NCBI RefSeq assembly: GCF_014190935.1
Contig: NZ_JACHVV010000004.1
Coordinates: forward strand, 248,001-312,000
DNA: 64,000 nucleotides
Direction of reading: 5' to 3'
Source of the DNA: Chryseomonas sp014190935
GTDB taxonomy: Bacteria > Pseudomonadota > Gammaproteobacteria > Pseudomonadales > Pseudomonadaceae
The notes beneath the pieces were generated by a model. That model was not told the origin of the DNA, did no database searches, and was given only the letters and a program-made list of their open reading frames with translations. Positions within the stretch are counted from its first letter, which is position 1. Each line of letters begins with the position of its first letter. Below are positions 34,978-43,822 of the stretch, in pieces. A program made the position numbers and the translations under genes.

Positions 34978-36537
34978 CTACCAGCCCTGACGCCGTTGCT
35001 CCAGGCGCCGGACGAAGTCCTCCAGCACCCGCCGATAGAGACTCTCGCCCAGCAGGCCGTCTTCGATGCCGGCGTCCAGGTTGGGGTTGTCGTTGACCTC
35101 GATGACCACCAGCCGATCACCGTCCTGCTTGAGATCCACCCCATAGAGGCCATCGCCGATCAGGGCGGCGGCCCGCACCGCCAGCTCCACCACCGCGGGA
35201 GGTACTGCGGCGATGGCCACCGCCTCGCAGTGCCCTCCGCTACTGCCGGCGTCCGCCTTGTGGTTGTAGATCTGCCAGTGGCCGGCGGACATGAAGTAGC
35301 GACAGGCATAGAGCGGCTCGCCGGCGAGCACGCCGATGCGCCAGTCGAATTCGGTGTAGAGGTATTCCTGGGCCAGCAGCAGCACCGAGCGCTCAAACAA
35401 CTCCGCCGCGGCCTGGCGCAACTCGGCGGCGTCGGCCACCTTGAGCACGCCGCGGGAAAAGCAGCCGTCGGGAATCTTCAGCACCAGCGGATAGCCCAGG
35501 CGCCGCCCCACCTCTTCCAGCTCGTGAGGCCGCTCACGATAGAGGATCTCGGTACGCGGCATGCCCAGGCCGTGCTGGGCCAGCAGGTCGCTGAGAAAGA
35601 CCTTGTTGGTGCAGCGCAGGATGGAGGCGGGATCGTCCAGCACCACCAGTCCTTCGCTCTCGGCCTTGCGGGCGAAGCGATAGGTGTGGTCGTCGACCCG
35701 GGTGGTGGCGCGGATGAACAGGGCGTCGTATTCCGCCAGCCGGCCATAGTCCTTGCGCTCGATCAGCTCCACGGCCACCCCCAGGTCGCGCCCGGCGGCG
35801 ACGAAGCCGGCCAGGGCCGCGGCATTGGATGGAGGCAGCGGTTCTTCCGGATCATGCAGGATGGCCAGGTCGTAGCGCGCCTGGCGCCGCGAGGCCGGTT
35901 GCCGCCAGATGCGCCGGTTGAAGGCATCCAGGGCATCGGCGAAGGCGTATTGCTGGGCGTCCTGCAGCCGGTGCAGGGCGCCACTCTTGATCCCGGCGAT
36001 ATGCCAGTGGCGACTGTGGCGCAACTCCACCTGCAGGATCGGACAGGGCAAGGCGTCGAACAGCTGCCTTGCCAGCGCCTGCAGCGGCGCGAAGTCGGTG
36101 CGGCCGAAATAGAGGTTGAGGGTGAAGCCCTCGGTGGCACCCAGCGGATGCTCGGCCAGCGCCTGGTCCACCAGGACGTCGAGGTCTTCCAGCAGCAGGC
36201 CGTAGAGCGCCTTGCGATTGAGTTCGCTCAGGGTGCGCACCGAGGGGATGACGCGATGGCCACGCGCCTCCGCCAGCAGCGAGCAATAGTAGCCATGCCC
36301 CAGATAGCGGTAGTTGCGACAGAGGTTGAGCACCTGGATCCGGCCGCCACCGGCGGAGAGACGACGGTCTTCCAGGTACTCCTGGGCGGTGATGATGCTT
36401 TCGCTGGGCAGGTAGTCCGACCAGTCTTCCTTGCGCTCGACGATGATCAGCAGGGTGCTGCTGGCCGGCAGGTGCAGCACGGGTTCGGGACGGGGAACGG
36501 GGGTGGCGACGGGCAGGCGGGCTTGGATCGCGACCAT
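34978..36537 (-). CDS. RimK-like ATP-grasp protein with N-terminal RLAN-type domain
   Basis: 519-residue protein with two parts. Residues 25-200 match the N-terminal domain found before RimK-like ligases (TLLIIVERKEDWSDYLPSESIITAQEYL). Residues 225-515 are an ATP-grasp ligase: FIRATTRVDDHTYRFARKAE, LKIPDGCFSRGVLKV (ATP-binding Lys), LLLAQEYLYTEFDWRIGVL, and the Mg-binding VVIEVNDNPNLDAGIE. ATP-grasp enzymes join a carboxylate to an amine via acyl phosphate. RimK proper adds Glu to ribosomal protein S6; this longer type has no established substrate. It heads a two- or three-gene unit with the CorA-like protein. Confidence 0.82.
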   Translation of the reverse strand: MVAIQARLPVATPVPRPEPVLHLPASSTLLIIVERKEDWSDYLPSESIITAQEYLEDRRLSAGGGRIQVLNLCRNYRYLGHGYYCSLLAEARGHRVIPSVRTLSELNRKALYGLLLEDLDVLVDQALAEHPLGATEGFTLNLYFGRTDFAPLQALARQLFDALPCPILQVELRHSRHWHIAGIKSGALHRLQDAQQYAFADALDAFNRRIWRQPASRRQARYDLAILHDPEEPLPPSNAAALAGFVAAGRDLGVAVELIERKDYGRLAEYDALFIRATTRVDDHTYRFARKAESEGLVVLDDPASILRCTNKVFLSDLLAQHGLGMPRTEILYRERPHELEEVGRRLGYPLVLKIPDGCFSRGVLKVADAAELRQAAAELFERSVLLLAQEYLYTEFDWRIGVLAGEPLYACRYFMSAGHWQIYNHKADAGSSGGHCEAVAIAAVPPAVVELAVRAAALIGDGLYGVDLKQDGDRLVVIEVNDNPNLDAGIEDGLLGESLYRRVLEDFVRRLEQRRQGW

Positions 36538-36711
36538 GATGCGGACGGGGCTCTTGCGGAAGGGGTGTCCAGCAATACGCCTTCCGCCGACAGCTGTCCC
36601 GCGCCGTTACGCAGGCTTTATGCCCTGGCGGTGGAGTTGACCGAGACTTTGCACCGGGCACGCCGTTCGGCGGTTGGCTAAGCTTGACGGACGTCCTGCC
36701 CCGGAGTCCTC

Positions 36712-37002
36712 ATGAAGTCCCGTCAGTTGCTGCCGATTGTCCTGCTGTGTCCCCTCCTCGCCCAGGCCAGCCTGCGCTGCGGCCAGAGTCTCGTCGAAGA
36801 AGGCGACAGCGTCGAGCAGGTCCTCGCCGCCTGCGGCACCCCGGCCGAGCGCAAGATCAATCCGCCGGCGCTACGCAACAACAACGTGCCCACATTCAAT
36901 GCCGCCGAGACCCAGTTCTGGACCTATGCCCCGGCGAACGGCGCCTCGCGCTACCTCACGTTCATCGACGGCAAACTGGTGGAGATCAGGGTCGAGCGTT
37001 AG
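36712..37002 (+). CDS. DUF2845-type small exported protein
   Basis: 96-residue protein with signal peptide MKSRQLLPIVLLCPLLAQA-SLRCG. The mature part has LRCGQSLVEEGDSVEQVLAACGTPAER, with two Cys that may form a disulfide, and FWTYAPANGASRYLTFIDGKLVEI. This is the DUF2845 pattern of SmpA/OmlA-like small periplasmic proteins. GGAG lies 7 bases before the ATG. Function unknown. Confidence 0.75.
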   Translation: MKSRQLLPIVLLCPLLAQASLRCGQSLVEEGDSVEQVLAACGTPAERKINPPALRNNNVPTFNAAETQFWTYAPANGASRYLTFIDGKLVEIRVER

Positions 37003-37008
37003 TGGGAA

Positions 37009-37257
37009 GCCTCCCTCACCCCAGCCCTCTTCCGGAGGGAGCGGGGGAAAAGCAGCAGCTTAGGCGTAGGTTGGGTTGAGCGCAGCGAAGCCCAACAGTT
37101 GCCAGGCGAGCCTCTCTCTCGGTTAGCAGGCAAGAGCCTCCCTCACCCCAGCCCTCTCCCGGAGGGAGAGGGGGAAAAGCAGCGGCTTCTGCGTAGGTTG
37201 GGTTGAGCGCAGCGAAGCCCAACACTTGCCAGGCGAGCCTCGCCATCGCGCAGGCAA
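37009..37257. repeat. Tandem duplication of a 127-bp composite palindromic repeat
   Basis: Two adjacent copies (37009-37135 and 37136-37257). Each has a C-type palindrome, CCCTCACCCCAGCCCTCT...GGAGGGAG, then a GCAGC linker, then a B-type palindrome (37066-37096 and 37193-37223), then CTTGCCAGGCGAGCCT-like sequence. The copies differ at roughly a dozen positions. The same two modules recur at 63 kb. Confidence 0.8.
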
Positions 37258-37281
37258 AAAAGAACCGCCCGGAGGCGGTTC
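37256..37281 (-). terminator. Intrinsic terminator of the putative porin gene
   Basis: Perfect 8-bp stem GAACCGCC / GGCGGTTC with loop CGGA (37262-37281). On the minus strand it is followed by TTTTTT and lies 28 bases after the porin stop. Confidence 0.9.
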
Positions 37282-37308
37282 AAGAGGAGCACGACCTCAG
37301 GGTCGTGG

Positions 37309-38595
37309 TTAGAACTTGGCTTCTAGGTCCAGCTGCAGGGTCTTGACGTCGGCGTCGCGGCGGAAGCGGCTGGCGGTATCGGACTCGGCGAGGAAGTAGG
37401 TCAGGCCGACGCCGAAGTTCTTGTCGATGTCGTAGCCGAGCTTGAGCTTGTGGCCACGGGCGCCGGTCGAGCCGTTGCCGAAGTCGGAGTCGGTGAAGGC
37501 GCCCACCACGGCGTTGCGCTGGACATCGCGATAGTTGTATTCCAGTCCGACCCGCTGCATCAGCTTGGTCTTGGCGCCCACCAGCCAGGCGGTGTCCTCG
37601 CCGTCGTCGGCCTTGTCGTTGACCACGTACTGGCCGTAGAAGGACAAAGGCACCCACAGCTTGGTCAGGTCCAGCTGGGCGAAGCCCTCGTAGAGCTGGA
37701 AGCGGTCGGTGGTGTTGCCATTGACCGCCAGGGCGCAGGGCGAGGTGACCGAGCCGGTGGTCGGGCAGGTGCTGTCCTGGTCCTTGTCGTAGGCGTAGAC
37801 GCTGCCACCGACCATCAGCTTGGCGGCATCGCCCAGGTTGAAGCGGCTGCCCAGCTGGCCGGCGTAGAGGCGCAGGTCATGCCTGAACTCGTAGCCCTCG
37901 CCGTCGACGTTGTCCTTGAGCACGTAATAGCCGGTGCTGCCGAACAGCTCGGCGCCGCCGCCCAGGTCGTACTTGTAGGTGCCGGCCAGGCCTTCGGGAT
38001 TGATGTCGGCGTCCCAGATGACGTCACCGGTGCTGACCCACTGCTGGCCCATCTTGCCGCCCACCAGGTGCAGATTCGGCATCGCCGTCGGGTGGTAGTC
38101 GATGTAGGCCTGATCCAGCCAGAGCTGCTTCTTGTTGAAGTAGCCGTTGAGGTCCTGGTTGGTGGAGCGGGCATCGTCGCCGCCGCCGGTGGCGATGCGG
38201 ATGCCGGTGTCCACCTGCGGATTGATCTCGCTGTAGGCGCCCAGTCGCGCCCGGATGCGCTGGCGGTCGCGGTCGCGACCGTTGTCCGGCTCGCCGCTGA
38301 TGTCGATGCTCTCGTGGCGCACCCGCACGTCGCCCTTGATCTGGGTCTTGGCGGCCCAGGCCAGTTTCTTCTCGAAGTCGGAGGTCTTCTGCTGCTGGGC
38401 GACCTGGGCGGCGCGCGCCTGCTGCTCCTGCTGCAGGTCGCCGCGCAGTTCGCTGTACTGGGCGGGGGTGATGGAGCCGTTGGCCTTGAGCATGTCGAGC
38501 AGCTTCTCATCGACAGCGGCACTCGCGGCGGCCGAGCAGGTGGCCAGGAGCACGCCCGAGAACAGCGCCGTGAATCGATAAGGGTTAACAGACAT
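37309..38595 (-). CDS. Putative outer membrane porin (Porin_5 type)
   Basis: 428-residue exported beta-barrel. The start at 38595 (MSVNPYRFTALFSGVLL) follows AAAGGAG; 19 upstream codons are discarded. After the signal peptide (cleaved near ASA-AVD) comes an N-terminal helix/coiled-coil LDMLKANGSITPAQYSELRGDLQQEQQARAAQVAQQQ, then the barrel, ending VKTLQLDLEAKF with a terminal Phe, the usual BAM signal. It matches the putative porin family common in Pseudomonas. It lies just downstream of pstSCAB, so a role in phosphate-related uptake is possible, but its own promoter region has no clear Pho box. Confidence 0.85.
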   Translation of the reverse strand: MSVNPYRFTALFSGVLLATCSAAASAAVDEKLLDMLKANGSITPAQYSELRGDLQQEQQARAAQVAQQQKTSDFEKKLAWAAKTQIKGDVRVRHESIDISGEPDNGRDRDRQRIRARLGAYSEINPQVDTGIRIATGGGDDARSTNQDLNGYFNKKQLWLDQAYIDYHPTAMPNLHLVGGKMGQQWVSTGDVIWDADINPEGLAGTYKYDLGGGAELFGSTGYYVLKDNVDGEGYEFRHDLRLYAGQLGSRFNLGDAAKLMVGGSVYAYDKDQDSTCPTTGSVTSPCALAVNGNTTDRFQLYEGFAQLDLTKLWVPLSFYGQYVVNDKADDGEDTAWLVGAKTKLMQRVGLEYNYRDVQRNAVVGAFTDSDFGNGSTGARGHKLKLGYDIDKNFGVGLTYFLAESDTASRFRRDADVKTLQLDLEAKF

Positions 38596-38857
38596 CGGCA
38601 GATCTCCTTTCAAGACAATCCAGGGGTGGTGGCTGGCAATGCAGCCCGTCACGAAGCTGGGTCAGTCTCGACAGAAGAGATGTCGTTTTGTCTTCAATAA
38701 AGTAAAACTTTTAATACAAGCCTTTGAAATTAAATGAAAATTTCACGTTAACGCCATGCGTTTCGAGCTCGGGAAAAGTCTTTTTCGGACGTGAAGACAA
38801 TTTTCTCCGCCGAGAAACCAGGCGACCGCCCTGCCCCACCCCTTTCCGCTCGCCCAT

Positions 38858-38885
38858 GAAAAAGGCCACTCCGGGGAGTGGCCTT
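38858..38885 (-). terminator. Intrinsic terminator of the pst operon
   Basis: AAGGCCACTCC / GGAGTGGCCTT (38862-38885) followed on the minus strand by TTTTT, 20 bases past the pstB stop. It separates pstB from the porin gene. Confidence 0.88.
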
Positions 38886-38905
38886 GCCGAGAGCCGGCGA
38901 AAGCG

Positions 38906-39675
<770 letters not shown>

Positions 39676-39679
<4 letters not shown>

Positions 39680-40551
39680 TTGGAATCCCGGTTACGAAAG
39701 AAGAAGCGAGAGGAGAGGTTCAGGAGCAGCACGAACAGCGTCAGCAGCAGGGCGCCGGCCCAGGCCAGGTGCTGCCAGTTCTCGAACGGACTCATGGCGA
39801 ACTGGAAGATGGTCACCGGCACGGTGGCCATGGGCTTGAGCACGTCGGCGTTCCAGTACTGGTTGCCGAAGGCGGTGAACAGCAGCGGTGCGGTCTCACC
39901 GGTGATGCGGGCGATGGACAGCAACACCCCGGTCACCACGCCGGCGCGGGAGGCGCGCAGCAGGATCTGCAAGGTCACCTTCCACTGGGGGATGCCCAGG
40001 GCCAGGGCCGCTTCGCGCATGGCCGGCGGCTGCAGCTGCATCATCTCGTCGGTGGTACGGGTCACCACCGGCACCACCAGCATGGCCAGCGCCAGGGAGC
40101 CGGCGAACCCGGAGAAGCCGAGGCTGCCGCCGGAGTACTGGTTCAGCGTCACCACCACGGCGGTGTAGATGAACAGGCCGATGACGATGGACGGCGCCGA
40201 CAACAGGATGTCGTTGACGAAACGCACCACCAGACCGAGCTTGGAGTGGCGGGCGTATTCGGCCAGCCAGAGGCCGGCGAGGATGCCGATGGGCGCGCCG
40301 ATGGCGGTGGCCAGCAGGGTGATCAGCACGCTGCCGAACAGGGCGTTGGCCAGACCGCCGTCGGCGGCGCCGGGCGGCGGCGTCATCTCGACGAAGAGGG
40401 CCGGGCTCAGGGCGCTGACGCCCTTGATCAGGGTGGTGCCGAGGATCCAGGCCAGGAAACCCAGGCCGAGCACGGCGGCGGCGCTGCCAAAGATCAGCGC
40501 GATGCCGTTCTTGATCCGCCGCTTGCGATAGAGATAGGCGTCGATGTGCAT
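39676..40551 (-). CDS. pstA: Phosphate ABC transporter permease PstA
   Basis: 291-residue membrane protein with six predicted helices. The EAA region is REAALALGIPQWKVTLQILLRAS, and SIARITGETAPLLFTAFGNQYW is a PstA hallmark. The ATG at 40551 shares a base with the pstC stop (TGATG), implying coupled translation; an in-frame TTG lies one codon upstream. At 291 residues it is usual size for PstA. Confidence 0.94.
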
Positions 40552-41525
40552 CAATTACCTGCCTTGCGCGACAGTTGCGTCAGCATCAGCCGTGCCGCCA
40601 GCAGCACGAAGAAGGTCACCACGAACAGCAAAAAGCCAAGGGCGATCAGCGAAGAGCGGTGCAGATCGGTGTAGGCCTCGTTGAATTCGTTGGCGATCAC
40701 CGAGGCGATGGAGCTGCTCGGCATCATCAGCGAAAGGGAGAACTGGTGGGCGTTGCCCAGCACGAAGGTCACCGCCATGGTCTCGCCCAGGGCGCGACCC
40801 AGACCGAGAAAGGCGCCGCCGACCACCGCCGAGCGGGTGTAGGGCAGCACGATGTCCCAGCAGACTTCCCAGGTGGTGGAACCCAGGGCGTAGGCCGATT
40901 CCTTGAGCTGGGCCGGCACGCTGCGGAACACCTCGTACATCACCGAGGTGATGAAGGGCAGGATCATGATCGCCAGGATGATGCCGGCGGTCAGCATGCC
41001 GATGCCCAGCGGCGGGCCCTGGAACAGCACCCCGATCACCGGGATGGCGCCGAGGTAGTCGTTGATGAAGGGCGAGATATAGGCGGCCATGAAGGGGCCG
41101 AAGACGAACAGGCCCCACATGCCGTAGATGATCGAGGGAATGCCCGCCAGCAGTTCGACCGCGGTGGCCACCGGGCCGCGCAGCCAGGGCGGCGCGATCT
41201 CCGAGAGGAACAGGGCGATGCCGAAGGCGGTGGGCACGGCCAGCAGCAGGGCGATGAAGGAAGTCATCAGGGTGCCGTAGATGGGCACCAGGGCGCCGAA
41301 CTTCTCGGCGCCGACATCCCATTCGGCCGAGGTGATGAAGTCCAGGCCAAAGGTCATGAAGGCGTGGCGACCGCCCCAGAGGGTGGACGCGGCGGCGCCG
41401 ACCAGTACCAGCAGTACCAGCAGCGCGGCGGAAAACAGGAGCCGGCGGAACCAGACATCGGCACGGGTATCCCGGCGGATGCGCTGTTCCTGAACGGCGG
41501 AGAGGGGCAGGGTCTGGTCGGTCAT
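40551..41525 (-). CDS. pstC: Phosphate ABC transporter permease PstC
   Basis: 324-residue permease. The motif KESAYALGSTTWEVCWDIVLPYTRS is the EAA loop, and GLGRALGETMAVTFVLGNAHQ contains the conserved Arg/Glu implicated in phosphate passage in E. coli PstC. A long N-terminal cytosolic stretch (1-25) precedes the first helix. The gene follows pstS by 76 bp, with a strong hairpin between. Confidence 0.94.
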   Translation of the reverse strand: MTDQTLPLSAVQEQRIRRDTRADVWFRRLLFSAALLVLLVLVGAAASTLWGGRHAFMTFGLDFITSAEWDVGAEKFGALVPIYGTLMTSFIALLLAVPTAFGIALFLSEIAPPWLRGPVATAVELLAGIPSIIYGMWGLFVFGPFMAAYISPFINDYLGAIPVIGVLFQGPPLGIGMLTAGIILAIMILPFITSVMYEVFRSVPAQLKESAYALGSTTWEVCWDIVLPYTRSAVVGGAFLGLGRALGETMAVTFVLGNAHQFSLSLMMPSSSIASVIANEFNEAYTDLHRSSLIALGFLLFVVTFFVLLAARLMLTQLSRKAGN

Positions 41526-41559
41526 GGAGCTTTCCGTCTACCTGGAAGGACGCGCGAAA

Positions 41560-41587
41560 CCGCCTGGACCCCAGGGGATCCAGGCGG
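41560..41587 (-). promoter_or_regulatory. Intercistronic hairpin between pstS and pstC
   Basis: Perfect 9-bp stem CCGCCTGGA / TCCAGGCGG with loop CCCCAGGGGA, without a T-tract on the minus strand. Likely stabilises the pstS message or lowers read-through into pstC, allowing a surplus of binding protein. Confidence 0.6.
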
Positions 41588-41601
41588 CGGGACAGTCGTG
41601 C

Positions 41602-42615
41602 TTACTTCTTGAAGTCGGACGCCCAGTAGCCTTCGATCTGCTTGACCAGGGTGTCCGGGACCGGGACGTAATCCAGGGCCGCGGCATCCTTCTGGCCATG
41701 CTCAAGGGACCACTTGAAGAAGTCGAAGGCGACCTTGCTGCGCTCTTCGTTCTTGGGTTCCTTGTACATCACGATCCAGGTGGTGGCGGTGATCGGCCAG
41801 GCATCGGCGCCCGGGGCGTTGGTCATCAGCAGGTTGAAGTCCTTGGCGCTCTTCCAGTCGGCGGTGGCGGCGGCGGCCTGGAAGCTCTTGGCTTCGGGCT
41901 GCACGAAGTTGCCGGCGGCGTTCTTCAGCTGCACGTGGGTCATCTTGTTGGTCAGCGCATAGGCGTACTCGACGTAGCCGATGGAGCCCTTGATCTGCTT
42001 CACGTAGGCGGCGATACCCTCGTTACCCTTGCCACCCACACCGACCGGCCAGTTGACGGTGGTGCCGAAGTTGAACTTCTCCTTCCACTCCGGGCTGACC
42101 TTGGCCAGGTAGTTGGTGAAGTTGTAGGAGGTGCCGGAGCCGTCGGAACGACGCACCACGGTGATGGCGCCCTCAGGCAGCTTCAGGCCGGGGTTCAGCG
42201 CGGCGATGGCCGGGTCGTTCCAGGTCTTGATCTCGCCCATGAAGATCTTGGCCATGGTCGGACCGTCGAGCTTCAGCTTGCCGGGTTCGATGCCTTCCAC
42301 GTTGATCACCGGCACGATGCCGCCAATGATGGTGGGGAACTGGCCCAGACCGCCCTTCTGCAGGTCGTCGGTGCTCATGGGCGCGTCGGTGGCGCCGAAG
42401 TCCACGGTGCCGGCCTTGATCTGGGCGATGCCGCCGCCGGAGCCGATGGACTGGTAGTTGATCCGGTTGCCAGTCTTCTCGCTGAAGCCTTGCGACCACT
42501 TCGACAGAACGGGGAAGACGAAGCTCGAGCCGGCGCCCGTGACATCCACGGCGTGAGCGGCGGTGCTCAGGCAAAAGGCCGACAACAACAGAGAGAGGCT
42601 GAACGTGCGTTTCAT
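41602..42615 (-). CDS. pstS: Phosphate-binding periplasmic protein PstS
   Basis: 337-residue binding protein. The signal peptide is MKRTFSLSLLLSAFCLSTAAHA, followed by VDVTGAGSSFVFPVLSKWSQ. Phosphate-contact motifs are GAGSSF, SIGSGGGIAQIKAGTVDFGATDAPM and RRSDGSGTSYNFTNYL. The preceding Pho box supports control by PhoB under phosphate limitation. It is the first gene of pstSCAB. Confidence 0.96.
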   Translation of the reverse strand: MKRTFSLSLLLSAFCLSTAAHAVDVTGAGSSFVFPVLSKWSQGFSEKTGNRINYQSIGSGGGIAQIKAGTVDFGATDAPMSTDDLQKGGLGQFPTIIGGIVPVINVEGIEPGKLKLDGPTMAKIFMGEIKTWNDPAIAALNPGLKLPEGAITVVRRSDGSGTSYNFTNYLAKVSPEWKEKFNFGTTVNWPVGVGGKGNEGIAAYVKQIKGSIGYVEYAYALTNKMTHVQLKNAAGNFVQPEAKSFQAAAATADWKSAKDFNLLMTNAPGADAWPITATTWIVMYKEPKNEERSKVAFDFFKWSLEHGQKDAAALDYVPVPDTLVKQIEGYWASDFKK

Positions 42616-42663
42616 GGTGGCTCCATTACCTAGTGAGGGCTGGCGCTAGGCTATTGCCGAAAT

Positions 42664-42681
42664 GTGACAATTAAGTGTCAG
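42664..42681 (-). promoter_or_regulatory. Pho box upstream of pstS
   Basis: Read on the minus strand: CTGACACTTAATTGTCAC, two TGACA/TGTCA-type half sites 11 bases apart with an AT-rich centre, the layout of PhoB sites. An additional GTCATGCC unit lies just upstream at 42682-42690. It is about 49 bases before the pstS start. Confidence 0.7.
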
Positions 42682-42812
42682 CGGCATGACGAAACGGGGA
42701 CGGCAGAGCGCCATCATTAAGGGCGGTGGCGACAGCGCAAGCGCCGACGAGCAGCGGTGTCCGCGCCCGGGTCTCGGACGAGACCGCTACGAGCGATCCG
42801 TCGAGCGCGGCG

Positions 42813-42871
42813 GATAACAAAGGGGCCGCGAGTGCCCCGGCCCGTTATCACAGGCGACCTCTGACGGTCGC
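42813..42871. other. Two strong inverted repeats between pstS and mntP
   Basis: GATAAC...GTTATC (42813-42849) encloses GC-rich inner pairs, and GGCGACC-tctgac-GGTCGCC (42852-42871) is a perfect hairpin. They lie in a 630-bp region that otherwise holds only the pstS promoter and the mntP leader. No open frame in it is convincing. Role unknown; could be terminators without T-tracts or part of a transcript. Confidence 0.4.
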
Positions 42872-43031
42872 CAGACGACACTCCCACCGGGCACCCGCGC
42901 TCCGCTCGCGCCTCCTCTCGGCAGCCTGTGCCGAAGCGAAAATCCAGCTGCGCCGGGCCTTGCAGGTCCTTTTGCGGCTATGCCTGGTCGCCACGGCAGC
43001 AGAAATTTAGCCAAGGCTATATATATTAGAA

Positions 43032-43046
43032 CTATCTACAAGATAG
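43032..43046 (+). promoter_or_regulatory. Perfect dyad in the mntP promoter region
   Basis: CTATCT-ACA-AGATAG is a perfect 6-bp dyad in an AT-rich tract (43015-43060), about 35 bases before the riboswitch. Its place fits an operator overlapping the promoter, perhaps for a metal regulator. It does not match the E. coli MntR consensus as I know it. Confidence 0.4.
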
Positions 43047-43080
43047 ACTTTCTCTATCCGGATGGGTAAGGTGGCGGCCT

Positions 43081-43240
43081 CTTTGGGGAGTAGCCTGCTT
43101 CCACCGCGGTGGAAAGCGTCCTGATCAACATACTCGGCAACCGCCGTGGTCAGGACAGCCAGTCAGGGTTGGCGAGACCAGAGGCATCACCGCGCCATGC
43201 CGGGCGTGCGGGGGTGCCTTGTGGATCGAGCCCGGCCGGC
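43081..43240 (+). promoter_or_regulatory. yybP-ykoY manganese riboswitch in the mntP leader
   Basis: The leader has the conserved 5' block CTTTGGGGAGTAGCC (43081-43095), the ATCAACATACTCGG strand (43124-43137), and GGCGAGACCAGAGG (about 43172-43185). The closing segment is rich in CCGGCGCTGTC immediately before the start codon. These are the landmarks of yybP-ykoY RNAs, which bind Mn2+ between two loops and raise expression of Mn exporters. The 3' boundary is approximate. Confidence 0.85.
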
Positions 43241-43249
43241 GCTGTCACG

Positions 43250-43822
43250 ATGAACCCCGCTTCCCTGATGTTCCTGGCCTTCGCCATGTCCACCGATGCC
43301 TTTGCCGCCGCCGTCGGCAAGGGTGCCAGCCTGCACAAGCCCTGCCTGCGCGAAGCCTTGCGTACCGGCGCCATCTTTGGCGTCATCGAAGCCATCACCC
43401 CGGTGATCGGCTGGGCCGTCGGCCTCACCGCCGCCCAGTACGTCCAGCCCTGGGATCACTGGATCGCCTTCACCCTGCTCACCGTGCTCGGCCTGCGCAT
43501 GATCTGGGCCGGCTTCGGCGCGCCCGAGGCCGAAGCGGAAAAGCCCCGCCAGCATTCCTTCATGCTGCTCGCCCTGACCGCCGTGGCCACCAGCATCGAT
43601 GCCCTCGCCGTGGGCGTGGGCCTGGCCTTCATCGACGTCAACATCATTACCGCCGCCCTGGCCATCGGCCTCGCCACCATGATCATGGTCACCACCGGGG
43701 TGATGCTGGGCCGGGTGATGGGCAACCTGGTCGGCAAGCGCGCAGAGATGCTCGGTGGCGTGGTGCTGATCGTGATCGGCGCGGCCATCCTCCATGAACA
43801 CCTGGCCGCCGTTGCCAGCTGA
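43250..43822 (+). CDS. mntP: Manganese exporter MntP
   Basis: 190-residue six-helix membrane protein. The start at 43250 (MNPASLMFLAFAMSTDAFAAAVGKG) is taken because upstream codons fall inside the riboswitch. Two related halves carry the functional acidic residues: MSTDAFAAAVGKGA in helix 1 and ATSIDALAVGVGLAF in helix 4. It exports Mn2+ and protects against manganese excess. The stop overlaps the start of the next gene (TGATG). Confidence 0.95.
   Translation: MNPASLMFLAFAMSTDAFAAAVGKGASLHKPCLREALRTGAIFGVIEAITPVIGWAVGLTAAQYVQPWDHWIAFTLLTVLGLRMIWAGFGAPEAEAEKPRQHSFMLLALTAVATSIDALAVGVGLAFIDVNIITAALAIGLATMIMVTTGVMLGRVMGNLVGKRAEMLGGVVLIVIGAAILHEHLAAVAS

Noticed and set aside
34135..36681. 848-codon open frame on the plus strand
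   Set aside because: Runs antisense through the CorA-like and ATP-grasp genes; no motif or ribosome site, composition of a shadow frame.
38596..38760. Pho box before the putative porin gene
   Set aside because: Only one weak CTGTCG/CTGAC pair is seen on the minus strand, with wrong spacing; not strong enough to call.
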